Shown: positions 1 to 12,705 of the stretch, piece by piece
Numbering within the stretch: the first letter of the stretch is position 1
How the letters are laid out: the number at the start of each line of letters is the position of its first letter
Notes under the pieces: generated by a model
Databases searched by the model: none
Told to the model about the DNA's origin: nothing
Seen by the model: only the letters and a program-made list of their open reading frames with translations
Program-made: the position numbers and the translations under genes
Origin: Membranipora membranacea
Taxonomy: Eukaryota > Bryozoa > Gymnolaemata > Cheilostomatida > Membraniporidae
Direction of reading: 5' to 3'
Assembly: GCA_914767715.1 (NCBI GenBank)
Contig: OU612065.1
Span: 14,570,001-14,634,000 of the forward strand
DNA length: 64,000 nucleotides

Positions 1-55
1 ACATCCATAGTTTGTATAGCAGAGAGGGTGGAGGTGGAGGCTGACTGTGACTTAC

Positions 56-3000
56 CTCTTACTGTCTCTCCACATAGTAAGTATCTGTATATGATCAACA
101 TATTGTTATTCATCAATATGGATTTTCTTAAACCTAGTAAAAGTTCTGAATCTGGGAACCTCATGTGTTAAAAATGTGTCTGAGTATAGTTTTGTGCATG
201 CAATTACAGTGAGTGTCACACTAAATTTTTTAATTTTTTCTTTTTATTCATGATAAAACTACTCCATGATAAACCCCATGGTTTCTGTGAGAGTTGCAAT
301 AAATTCTTAACTTATCTATACAGTATTCTGTTCATTTTTAGATTTGATTATAGTTTGAGTAAAGTGAGTTGGACGTACGATATAAGCTGCAGAGCGAGAC
401 TGTAGCATGCCTGCCTCACTTCATTCTCAACTTCTACAGGGAAGTAATCGACCTGGAATATCTGCAGTATGAGCGATAAACCGTTCCCTGTCATAAAGTC
501 TTCACAGAACTGAGTGGGTCTGTCTGTGGGGAAATCTACTGGCATTATCCGAGAACTCAATACCTGCAAAAAATTAACATATTATTATGAAAAACGCAAC
601 CTTTAAGTTTACAAGGACTTTCCAGTTCAGTCGGCAATACCGATGTCAAGTTTCCATATGCCAGAAGCATCATGTAGATTTTGTCACCTTATATTTTGGT
701 TGAGCAAGAAGTTAAATATTCTAAGTCATATTATCACCACTAACCTCTAAGTTGTATCTGACTATGAACGGTGAGGTTATCTCCTTGCTTCCGTTGCCTT
801 TGTTGAACAATCCGACTAGTTTACTGGCTGAGCTGGATTTTCTGCTCAACATGCTGGTCTGGCTGCCGTATGTAGAGCCCGTAGAGTGTCGCACTTTACG
901 AGGGCTGGGGGAGGGACTCACAGAGGGGGTACTGAGGGTGGACCCAGGCAGTGACTCGGTATCAGCTCCATTATTAGACGAGTTTATATTATCTACCATG
1001 TCTAGCACGGCTGGGTCTGTAGGTATCAGATGTAACAATGCTACAACCCGCTTCGTTATTCTGTAATATAAACAATGCAAACTCAGTGACGAATACAGCT
1101 CCAATAATATATACATTATATATAATATTACATATTATGTAAAAAGATATAAAGGATTATAAATGTTTGTCGGTATGTCTGTTCAATTTGCTGAGAAGAT
1201 TAACAATAAAACGACCAGACTTGCAATATAGACATGCAAACCACTGGAAATCAGTGTCTGGTATTCTGTGATTTGCTGTGGGTTGTGGTAGAAAAGCAAA
1301 CGCCATGCACAGCCAAAAAAATGGTAGCGAGGAGTCAATCTACTGCTCTGAGTTCCATATCTCAAATGAAAATCAACAAAGCACGTCAATAAATTCAGAT
1401 CATTAGGCACATACGCCAGTGGAATTACTTACCTATGTTCACCCAGGTCAGCCAGCTGATAGAGCAGCTTAAATACTTGACTTTCCTGAGCGATCATAAC
1501 ACCAGGCAGGTTCTTCTCCAGTTCATAATTACCAGATTTAGCAGGAGATGTTGCACCAAGCACTGAGGAAGCCGAAGCGCTAGCTATGGCTAGACTAGGT
1601 ACCGCTGCTGCTGCCGCCCCGGAGGTCTCATTTACTGTGGGCAAAGCTGATGCAGAGGCAGATTGCTAAAAACAGAACATGTCAGCATTCACTGAAGAGC
1701 AGTGGAAGAGTGTTTTAGTAAGAGAATACAAATATCAGAGAACTATGCAATAGTTATACTAATATTGTGCACATATTATTAGTATAATAATATTATTATA
1801 GAATTAGTATATAATATATAGTAATATTAATATTATATATGACGAAACCTAAAGGAGAGATTTAGGTATCCTAAAAAAAACCAAGAGTTAAATACTCTAT
1901 GATATAACTGCTACTACTTTTACATTACGAGTTGTCTGCCTTGTATGCACACGAGCAACGATTTAATTGTACCCTGTGTCCTGACACATACCTACGTAAT
2001 ATCATAGCAGACTAACCTGTGTGCTGGAAGAAGTGTTTATGTTACTGGAAGACAAATGACTGAGTCTGAATATGACTTTGTAACCATCATCTATACCAAG
2101 CTGACCTAACAGCCTCTGATCTTTGTTACTCTTCAGCTCTGATTGATTGAATAGGATATGTTCTGGACTAACATTCATACGATCTGCGACCAGCGATCGA
2201 AATGATAGTAATGACTCATTACGATGTGTCTGTAACATATAATAATAGACAATAATGACATGAAATGACTTATAATGGGAGACTATTCAAGCAGGGTAGA
2301 TTTATTGATATAAATAACTATAAGATTATTATAGATAAGATGAAAGGATGCATTATTATACAGATACTTTTTACACATAAATTTAATTTGAATTTTCACT
2401 GTTAGGTATGGTATGTTCTATGTCTCCACAAATCCATTCCCAACCGGTTATTATCATAAATATATCATATATATTATTATATTTAATAAGTGCTGATTAT
2501 TATTACCAACCATACGTAATATGTAGCGGAATATGATCTACAGGTAGTTCCATACCTGTATAATGAAGTGCTCTTTCCTGGTCTCACACTCACAGCTGAC
2601 AGTGAGAGGTGATCCGTAGAAAGACGATCCGTGAGGTAACAGTGATCTAGACTGATGATATACTTCCTCTACTGTAACTACATACTGCTCTACTATTAAC
2701 AGTAATCTCTCTATATTCATAGCATACTTTGGTCTAAGAGGGGCAGGCAACTTCTCTAGGTCTACAAGTTTGTAAAATAATGTTTTGAACATAAAATCCT
2801 GTCATTACCGACTCTGGCAACGAGTTATTAATGCAAGAAGCAATTGAACATAATATATAAAAGCATGACTTCATTATGATAATACAAGAGAACCGATCAG
2901 AATATCCATACATTGTTGGTCAATTGTACTCTATTTTTTTCCTGTTCAAAGTTCATGTACTCGAGCAACAAGGACAACTCAAAAAAGGTCATATTTATAT

Positions 3001-6000
3001 CCCACTAATATACCTGGTACTATGGGAGCGGTGAGTGTGTATAAAGCTTGAGAGAGTGATCTAAACACTACAGATCCACCTCCTCTAAGAGAGATGAGTA
3101 GAGCCTCCAGTCGGCGATGACAATCTGTAATAAAACGTTTGTGTAGCGTGGCCATATCCTAAAACAAGAAAGTGAGTTATAGCAATGGTGAAAAAACCAA
3201 AATCATACTTGCTCTCTGGCACCTAGTAGTAGGCTGATCGGCCACCACTCACAAAATTCATAATTTTACTGTATGAAAGGTTCAAGTAATAGCAAAGATT
3301 ATTTGTCATTACGATTGTGACAGCCAACCAAAAGTGATTTATCCTATACATGTTTAGTTTTACGAACCCTTTTATATTTTGATGAGAGGTTGATGTAGAT
3401 ATTCTGCAGTAGAAAGCTGATGGCCTGCTGTGCTATTTCTACATCTCTGATATTTAGACAGAGCCCCCATAATTCCTCGAGCCCAATCAAATCCATCTTC
3501 TCTACAGAACCTCCCTTTAGCTTGTGTTCGTGCACATTGATGTATTCGAAAAACTTCTTCCAGCACTCAAATCCTGTGCAACAATAGAATAATAATGCTA
3601 TCGCACATTTACATCAGAGGAGACATAACAGCTAGTACTTTGATGCTGGAATCTGCTGTCTTCCACGGGCTTTATCAAGGTGAGGTTGATTGCAGTTGTC
3701 GTTTATTGGCATAGCTATACACTATTCAGTTGACATTTTCTAGTGATTAAACTACAGTTAAAATGACCTTTACCTTCCATAGATAGGCCGAATGAGTGAT
3801 CAGTCATTAGCTTCTTAGTGAACAGGTTACAGGCAGCCTCTCCTTCTAACTCCTGAAATCTCTCAGTTAGCCAGGTATAGCATGTGTTTCTATCCCAGTC
3901 ACAGGCCTCAGGCTTAGCTACCATACAATCCCAGAATTCCTTCACTCGACTCCAGGACATGAAGACACCAGTTGCTTCTTGAAGAACAAACTGGAGGCAC
4001 TGTAGATGAAGCTCGATTGTCTAAAAGAGAACAACGATTTAGTAGGATTATAATAAGTTGAGAGTTGCATACTCGCTGAACATTGGGAAACAACTTCCTT
4101 CATTAATCCATCTATGATTCACAAAAAGTAACTAAAATGGTAAAGTCACAGTATTGTGTTGAATTTTATGGCCAACATAGTCGATTCTGAGACAAAAGGT
4201 GACTAACCTGTTGATGAGTGTATTTCCCGTCGATGGATAGGGGCGCACACAGCGCCACCCCCATCTCTAAGGAAGAGGTAACAGCGGTCTGATGGCACGA
4301 TATAAGACTAGACATAAGCAGCTTAGTGATGTCAGCTGTTTTGTGAATCTCAGTGAGAATTTTTGCTTTGTCTGCCCGATTAGTGGCTGACTTGACTATG
4401 TGCTTGACAAGACTAAGCAGCTGCTTTAGAGCTGGCATTATCCAAACACCTGTAAAAAATACAACCGATTATGGGTGGTTAACAAATATAGAAATTGCAG
4501 CACTTTTTAATCCTCATCCTTCAATATTTGCAGGTACAGAAACACCCTGGATATAACAACGTAGGAGATAAAATTGTTTGAACAAACTGTAAATCAAGGA
4601 TGCAGATTCATGCGCAGGGTTGGATAAGGCTGGCTGTAGGGAACCAACAATTGGAATACAACCGTTTAGATCAACTTTACCTCATGCGGAGTTGAAAACA
4701 CCAACTTGGCTAACCCACCTTTCTTTATGCTATCTATACACCGCTCTAGATATTTTCTCTTATATGAGTCTTTCATCACCGTACTATCCACCATAATTTG
4801 ATACATTTCATCTAAAGCTTTATCCACCAGTTCTCGATTAACACCTTCACGGTGAGATAACTCCCATAGTACTTCTATAACCTTTAAAACACAGTAACAC
4901 AAACAATGTTAATATATATATATCACAAAACTCAAAATTGTGCCCTTCAAAATATGCAGAAGATATGTGATATTTGTAAGAATGGAAATACGCAGAAATA
5001 TAGAAGTGTCTTTTGACATGTTCCAACACGGGATAAAGCAGCACAGACAAATGATACAACCAAAAATTCCATGATTTATCACCTTTTGAGCAAGTTCACA
5101 ATTTTTGGTATCTTTGCCTATAAGACCGAGCAGAGTAATGAGTTTCTCCTTCATGCCTTCTTTCTCTTTGAGCCAGTTTTCTGTTATGAGCTGAGTGAAG
5201 TCTGCAAACTGCTCCAGGGAAAACTGTGAGGCCGCTGCCGCGAATATACCATGTATGTTATCTACTACATGATTCGTCTGGTCGTTCTACAAAAATCAAA
5301 CAACAAACATAAGATTTCACGCTTTGACTTAAGTCTAGTTTTGAGTTTAAACCAACACTTCAATCATCAATACATCAATAAGCTATATAGGGTATCTACA
5401 AAAAATCTTAAAAAAGGGCCGTCAAATATGACTAAGCATATAGAAAAAAAGAGAAAAACTGGGATAAAAATCCCACATCAAGAGCTTGTTCGGGATTAAT
5501 CTAGTGACTCACTGTTCTATTCCACAGTTTCTCCAGGTCTTCTTTAGAGAGATGCGGTCCGACATGCTCAACAATCTTCTTCACTTTCTCACAATACTGA
5601 GCCTGGTCTATACTGCCCGATAGTATAATACTAAGAAGCTCATTCTCAGCCATCCAGCTAGTCAGCTTCTCCAGGGGTATGGCTCCCTTCACTGCAGACT
5701 TATCACGATCTGTCACTGCATCCTCTATCATCTTTGTAATCTGTGACAATAAGGTTTTATGAACAAGAAATTTAAAAATCTGCACTTAAGGAGACACCTT
5801 GGTGCAATACATATGGGGTTTTCAAAATTGCCATCCTTTTCTCCTTTGATTTCAGAGATTAGCTATTTGCTATTGCTAGTTCAAATAACTTCCCTCATGG
5901 ATAAACAACATAATGTATATGTTATAGAGAAATCTCAGTAGTGCCAAGTTTGTTGGTATTGGTAAATTTTGGGGACGAACAAACCTCAATGAGAGAGTTC

Positions 6001-9000
6001 ATCTTGGCGTTGAAGTGAGGACATTTGAGCATTCTCAGCACCAGGTTCAGTCTATGCTCATCAGCCATGTCTACTTGCTTTTTCCACAATGACTGACAGA
6101 TTATCTTTACATTACGCAGCAAATCACATGCTCTGCCGATATACTGTATAATGATAAAAAAGGAAAGATTTTGATGTAGGCATATATAGAGTCATAAATT
6201 AAACATATGCTGTATCTTATACTGAAGAAATCTGCCGTGCTCAGCTGCGATTGTGGTGCTCATTTGCAGCTTTGATGTCACCTGACTCAGCATAATAAAT
6301 CATTCCTTTCAACCATGCATATACAAAAAAATAATGTGAAGCTTGAGGAAGATTTTACTCACCTTATCCTTGAAATCATCAGGACCGAGGTTTTCAATCA
6401 TACTAAGAATTCGCTTCATACTCTTCTCAAACAAAGGCTTTGCTAGCGCTGGGTGCAAAAACTCTACGCATGCTGCAAGAGGTTCTGTTAATGATGCCAT
6501 CCCCTGAGAAATACAGATAACCAAATGAGAATTATCTATTTCGTTCTCAACTTGAATCCTTCTTTACCAGAAAAGGTCACTGCATAGTAACATCTTAGAT
6601 TTTGTTGATATATTAAGCCTTACCTCAGGACTGTCACAGTATATATCATTGTGCTATTAAACTGTATGTATAAATATGGAATACAACGCTGATATGTCTG
6701 TTTCCCAGGTTAGAAAACTTTCATACAGATAGCTACTCACGGCAAGGTTGGTCTTTGGAAGACAGATTGTATCAGTGATCATTTCAAGGCCTCCGTGGTA
6801 GTGAAACTTGTTGATAAGATTGCAGAGCCAATAATACTCTCGGCTGATAGGTTCACTAATCACTCTCTCTTCCCCCATTTTGTCCTGCCAAAACTCAAGC
6901 TTTGTCCTAAAAGAATAATGAAAATCTGTTGCGGGAACAGGATAAAACTTATATGGTCAGAAAGAAAGGGCAACTCCAAATTGTACCACATTGTGTTGCC
7001 AACAGGGCTCCAGCAATATATACTTTTTACACATTCTGTTACAGTTTGATTAGATAAGTCTTTGAAGGCTTTGTCAATACTGAACTGAGTGTTGAGCTGT
7101 TTTGTACCGGGAGGGGTGGTATTAGGTAGCACCCCATTATATAATATCTCTTCAATATACCGTATGGAATAAACAATCAAATGTCTTACTTCATGTTACG
7201 GTTTTTCTGATGGAATTCACATTGTGAGTTCATAGCTTGAGCTAAAATTTCCAGCAGTACATGAGGAATGTAGGTTTGTTCTCCCTTTGAAGGCATTTGT
7301 AATGAAACGGCTACTAGCTCCATTAATATGAGCACCATGTCATAAACACCCTCTTGAATATCTCCAGACCAACGGTATATAGCCTGAGAGTTGAGTAATT
7401 TTCTAAATGACTAAAACAGAAACAAAAAAATTGGGTAAGCAATGATTATAGATATATTTCGCACAGATTTCGCAGGAACTACAGTCATGACGACTGATTT
7501 TTTTCATTGCAAGGTTTTTTACATTACTCAGAATACTTGCAATGTCATAGTAACAAGGGTGATGAGCAATGATAAGCAGCTATACTCAAACTGTTGACCT
7601 TAGGCAAATTTAGCATATAACTCCCATGTCAGGAATAAGCCACTATTGCTAATTGGTGAGAGAGCTCAACTTGGCACAAGGCATATATAAAAGCTGATTG
7701 GCTCAGATCACAAACATAGGTTATACTTGACACGAGACTGTATGGACCTCAATGTTTTTCACTGATCCTACTCACCTCGGGCAAGCATTGGTCGAGAAAT
7801 TTGCTGCAGAGATCATCAGCACCTGCTCTGCCTTCTGTCAACAGCGTTATTGATGCAAACATGCATTTTGCAAGAGACTCATCCTCCCTGCATATATACA
7901 TAATATCGGACATTTAGTAACAGTAACAAACAAACTAAATTCAGTTGCAATCATCTAACTCTGAGTGTTGGCTTCAACAGACTGAGTAGGAGTAGGAGGT
8001 AGCTCAGTTGGTTAGAGCGCCGGTTCTTTAACACGCAAGTGATGAAGGTCGTGGGTTCGAATCCCACTGCAGTCTATCGACTACTGGGGTTTGGTTGGCC
8101 CCCAGGTGTTCTCCGACCTGCCTGCAAACAGAGAGCAAAACTGGCGCAGACATTGCGGCCTTGCCATAAAGGAAAAATAATATTTCGCCGCCCATGCTTC
8201 GGGATGTGGCGTGTGATATGACATCCGATTTTAATCAACATTTAATCAACCGACAGTGCATATTTAAAGCTAAACAATAGTATGCGTAAAAGGCTGACCG
8301 ATAAGGAATGCTCCAGGAATCTGTGAACACTCTCCCTTCAAGTTCATAAAGGTTAGCTGCAGGAAAGTCTGCACTCTCAGTGGTGTCCATATTCTAAAAC
8401 CAAATATTGAACAGGTTAAATGTTGCTTATCTTCAAAACTGAATCCGCAAAATTAAAATAGGTATCCTGCATAAATGCTCACAACAATCCAGGTTTTCAA
8501 GCACACCACTGCCATTTTTAAGCTTGTTTCTGCATTTTCTTGTGTACTGTAGTCCATACCCCCATCACCTAAGCCCCTTGTTGATGAAGCGTGTCCTCTG
8601 CGATGCACTTAGTTTTCACCAATCATTGTGGTCCAAAAGTAATTAAATGCACTAAAATCACTATCGTAAATGTTCTTTTAAAGCATTTTACAGTTGAGGC
8701 ATTGTTCGTCCTGTAACCAAAGGGCCAAGGTGTCATCCTAGTTCATCGTGTGAGTGCCACTCTGATTTGATGGCTGGCTTGGCACATTCAGGCCTACAGA
8801 GTTGGTAATTTCCAACACGCTTTCTGTAGGAGTGAAAGCCTACATTTCTATAAGGATGGAGTTTCCTACATCTGTTTACCTACTCTAGTTAAGAGAGAGT
8901 AGTGAGACAAAGTTTACAACCATTTTATTTTTCTATTTTATAATAAAGCACTCAGTACTACTCTAACCAGGGAGAATGCTCTAACTCTACTGCAACTTAC

Positions 9001-9195
9001 CCCTCCACTCTCTAACTGGTTTGTTGCGCCTGGACTAGGAAGTTCTTCAAAAGGTGACAATGCTTGTCCATTGGTTAATATATCCACAGCTTCATTCATG
9101 TCATTTTTTGCCATCTTTAAGGCACGTTTGACCTCACTCTCGCTTGGAAATCCCATTGCAAGCAGCATTTGCACATTGTCATCACTTGGTTCCAT
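56..9195 (-). CDS. USP24: USP24-type ubiquitin carboxyl-terminal hydrolase, 5' half (partial)
   Basis: A large cysteine deubiquitinase that removes ubiquitin from proteins. Exons in transcript order: 9195-9001, 8393-8299, 7887-7776, 7410-7190, 6906-6741, 6503-6363, 6143-5985, 5740-5513, 5286-5083, 4881-4719, 4449-4208, 4020-3774, 3573-3368, 3158-3014, 2761-2556, 2229-2017, 1665-1433, 1060-745, 563-379, 84-56. All phases agree and no stop interrupts, giving about 1,235 residues. Residues 1-45 form a UBA domain (LLAMGF motif), as at the N-terminus of human USP24; the related USP9X lacks it. Landmarks resembling human USP24 include NLYELEGRVFTDSWSIPY, LRMLKCPHFNAKMNSL, SIDQAQYCEKV and a UBL-like segment near residues 885-965. 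Human USP24 is about 2,620 residues with its catalytic domain near 1,690-2,040, so Cys/His boxes are outside the window. The glycine-rich linker after the human UBA is much shorter here. The start is the only in-frame ATG before the UBA. Confidence 0.93.
7990..8225 (+). mobile_element. tRNA-derived SINE, copy 1 (in a USP24 intron)
   Basis: The head resembles a tRNA, with an A box (TAGCTCAGTTGGTTAGAGCG, 8000-8019) and a B box (GGGTTCGAATCCC, 8052-8064). No acceptor or anticodon stem can be folded, so this is a SINE head and not a tRNA gene. A roughly 150-bp body follows. A second copy at 26620 shares the head and the stretch around CCCAGGTGTTCTCCGACC. It lies antisense in the intron between the second and third coding exons of the USP24 gene. 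Confidence 0.8.
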
Positions 9196-12100
9196 GTTTT
9201 GTGTGATGGTGTGTGCAAACTGTATGTGAAGTGAATATAGAATGGAGCTTCAGTACATCTCCTGTTTCATGTAAGTTTGTTGTAACAATCAATGCTTGGA
9301 GCACTTGCAAGTTCAGATTCTTGTGCTACAGATATAACCCATTTCTTCCAGAACTAGATTTCATTTCTCCAGTGCGCCTTTTAGCAGCGTTTTCACCAAC
9401 AGCAGGAAATATAAAGATGGGCCATCTACAAATACAGCCCTTTTTAATTCATAGTTGAAAGGAATCTCTCAAACTATATTCGGTCATATAGCCTCAAACT
9501 GTGAAGGCCAGATATAAATGAAAGTTTCGAGGCTGTTCACAGACCATGTTCATGTAATGATAACTCCAATTTAGCACTCTGTTTTGGTTTGAGAAAAAAA
9601 CATTTGGTCAGAAACATTTGAACAGAAACGAAACAGAATTAACGAAAAGGCAGCCACAGAGACAGGGATATGGAATAAGGGTACCACTCATGAGTCGTGA
9701 TTCATTTTGTTACTTTCCTGCTATAAACATTCTCTTGAGTTACGGTTAGGTAGCCTGAAGATGTATCTTGTTTTACATAGGTGTGAACTTTATGTGTCAG
9801 ATTTAGGTCATATACACGGATACACGGAAGCAGCAAGTTTCACATTTATATTCTCAGAACCTTACGACATGTAGAAACTGGCCAATATAAACCGGTATAA
9901 TCCCGTTTTTATTATATTTCTGTAAATGCCATCAAACTAGTGTTACGCACACATGGGCTGCCTGATACAGTACCATGTTTGTACATTTAGATCCGAGGTA
10001 TTTTGTTTTAGGAAGAAAGGTTAGGAAAATTTGACAAAACACAGCCTAATGCTGATTTATCGATCTATCTTGATTCAAAAGGAAAAGTTGTTGTTGAAGT
10101 CGAATTATTGACCTCAGCCCAGTATGATTTAAGGTAATGTCAAAGACCGATCCGAATATCAACATATCATATACCGTTGGAAAGCTGCCGAGCTACTGAA
10201 AATGAATACCTGAACGAAAACTTGATTCACTGACGTTGTGTCATTAAAGGGAGGAAATGAGGCAGAAAACGCTGTTTTTGTTAAAGCAGATGGAGGAGTC
10301 AAATCAATTGCAAGAAATTTCAAAACAGGTGGAATGTATACTTAGAGATTGAGTTCATAGTAAAATTTGATTTTCTTTGATATATGACTGGTCAAAACTG
10401 ACTTTTTATGTCACGCCATACAACGCATTTTTTTTGGTGAAGCCGTGAAAATATGTGAAATTTCAATCGTTAATTCAGAACAGATCATAGGCTTGAAACA
10501 AAATTAATCATGATTTTCCCTTAGAGTACACTTCAAATGTCATACATATTGACTTTCAAGAAATTAGCTTGCATATTACGAAAACAGCAGACTCTCGAAT
10601 ACACCTGGTATTTTTCGTAACTTTTGCATAACGTCAAATGTGCTGTCCAAATGACCATTATTGTGGCCAAACAAAGTTTTTTTGAAAGTTCTCACATAGG
10701 AAGCCGCTTTTATTACCCATGGTGCACGCAGGAAATGCCAACAGATTTTTTCACTGCATCTTCGTTTTTCTTGAATATAACGCAAAAGAATGGCCAAAAA
10801 CACCTCAAAAGTCCCAAAAAATAGCTGTTTTTTGGCATTCTTTTGCATTAAATTCAAGAAAAACGAAGATGCAGGGAAAAAATCTTTTGGCATTTCCTGT
10901 GTGCACCATGGCTAATGAAAGCGGCTTCATATGTGAGAACTTTCAAAAAAAACTTTGTTTGGCCACAATAATGGTCATTTGGACAGCACATTTGATGTTA
11001 TGCAAAAGTTGCAAAAAATATTAGCTGTATTCGAGAGTCTACTGTTTTCGCAATATTCAAGCTAATTTGTTGAAAGTTATTAGGTATGACATTTGAAGTG
11101 TACTCTAATGGAAAATCATAATTAATTTTGTTTCGAGCCTATGATCTGTTCTGAATTAATGATTGAAATTTCACATATTTTCACGGCTTCACAAAAAAAA
11201 ATGCATTGTATGGCGTGACGTAAAAAGTCAGTTTAGACTAGTCATATATCAAAGAAAATCAAATTTTACGATGAACGCAATCTCTAAGTATGCATTCCAC
11301 CTGGTTTGAAATTTCTTGCATTTAATTTGACTCCGCCAACTGCTTTGACAAAAACAGCGTCTTCTGCCTCATTTCCTCCCTAAAATGACACAACGTCATT
11401 GAATCAAGTTTTTGTTCAAGTATTCATTTTCAGTAGCTCGGCAGCTTTCCAATGGTATATGATATGTTGATATTCGGATCGGTCTTTGACATTACCTTAA
11501 AAAATAGTTTTCTTTGCTTGTTGATCCATCCTGACCATGACAAATGGAATTTAGGGCTCTCGGTTTCATCATATACTTAATTATATAGCTCGATCCCAAA
11601 GTGTCTCTTACACTGTAGAATAAGTAGCGTATCCGTTGTCAATCTATGTATTTGATGAATGCCCAAAAATTGATTGAGGGTATATAAGTTATTTTTTGTA
11701 AGTGTTCTACGAATAGGCTTATAAAAGATGATGAACTGTTAACATTGATCTATGAAAAGAGAGCTCATTGCATTGATATTGAACAAGAATTTTTACTCAT
11801 GAGTTTACATCAGAGCCGTTGAACAATTGAGTTGTCCTTCCTTCTGCCAAGGGTAGACAGCTCCCAAATTTTTTCACTGTACGGTATAAATGTGACCTGG
11901 GAGTTTGAGGTATAACACTGTCTCAAACACCCTGGTATGACTTAGCCATAGACTGAATAACTGCTTAATGATTTTGGTGTCCACGTCATATTACATCGGG
12001 AGATGGATCCAACTGGCTGTTGAGCAGGTTCGCAGGGTTTAAACACATCATGATGTGTACAATGAATGGTCTGAATGGAGATAATAATATAATACTGCGC

Positions 12101-12601
12101 TACACATCTGCGCGCTTACTCAACAAAAAACAGCAAATATCCCAAGACATTTTTTAGCTGTTTTATTTGTTCAAATTGTATATAACCAAGGTTTTCTTTG
12201 CAGTTTCCTGCATGATAGAAACAAATGTGGTGTGAGCCACCATCACGAGGATAGTGACTCAGCTTAATGACCTAAAGTGAGCTATCAAAAATAAAAATAA
12301 CAATATAATTTATTGCACTATTGCAGATAAATTTAAAGAAATGATAAAAATTAGACTATCATTGCGACTATTACCAGATATAGCACAGATCATCTAAGAT
12401 GATGCAGAACAAACAAAAACTTTTGGACTTGGTCCAAAGAGTGACTCTTTTAAACTTGTACAAAAGTAACAACCTAGAATAATGCGAAAAACTGTGGCTA
12501 ATATGACTGGTGACTATACTAATAACACTATAGAAAACTTAAACCAGATAAAATTTATGCTCATCAAAGCTCAAACAATATTTTTCGCAATGACTAACAC
12601 C
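9196..12601. other. Intergenic region upstream of USP24
   Basis: No gene is supported here. The stretch should hold the USP24 promoter and 5' UTR near 9200-9600, though no core promoter motif stands out. The 1.37-kb inverted repeat occupies 10128-11501. Open frames inside that repeat are mirror images of each other and are not genes. From 11502 to 12601 I see only AT-rich sequence, ending in the 3' flank of the Reeler gene. Confidence 0.6.
10128..11501. repeat. Long near-perfect inverted repeat (foldback element)
   Basis: The left arm (10128 to about 10800) and right arm (about 10828 to 11501) are reverse complements along their whole length, with scattered mismatches and a spacer of about 27 bp. 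The outer ends are TTTAAGGTAATGTCAAAGACC and its complement. TTAA is present at both ends but belongs to the palindrome, so it cannot be called a target duplication with confidence. No transposase is encoded. A transcript through it would fold into a hairpin of about 670 bp. Confidence 0.92.
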
Positions 12602-12607
12602 TTTATT
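12602..12607 (-). terminator. Candidate poly(A) signal of the Reeler gene
   Basis: The minus strand reads AATAAA about 100 nt past the stop codon at 12706, a usual spacing for a cleavage signal. It rests on the hexamer and its position only. Confidence 0.45.
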
Positions 12608-12705
12608 TTTGTTGCCTTATTATAAGTGATCATCCCTTTTAAGGCATTTGTGATTGGCATGGGTACAAATAGCTTTTATCGCTATGGCAACATTGGGAAG
12701 CCCAA

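Noticed and set aside
752-1066. A plus-strand 104-codon open frame
   Set aside because: It is antisense to the serine-rich USP24 exon 1060-745 and reflects that exon's composition.
2762-2808. A USP24 exon start at 2808 after GACAG
   Set aside because: It would be out of phase with the exon ending at 3014; the acceptor CTTGTAG at 2762 restores the frame and the family-like sequence.
4681-4718. A longer USP24 exon using the GTAAAG donor at 4680
   Set aside because: It stays open, but the phase would not match the next exon at 4449; the GTGGGT donor at 4718 does.
7040-7165. An extra USP24 exon with the peptide NTTPPGTKQLNTQFSIDKAF
   Set aside because: It looks coding by composition, but no acceptor/donor pair keeps the phase between 7190 and 6906, and the direct join matches the family.
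7994-8075. A tRNA gene
   Set aside because: A and B boxes are present, but the acceptor ends do not pair and no anticodon arm forms. A second copy with a shared body exists, so it is a SINE head.
10576-11024. Open frames on both strands of about 100 codons
   Set aside because: They lie in the two arms of the inverted repeat and mirror each other; no similarity, start context or splice context supports a gene.
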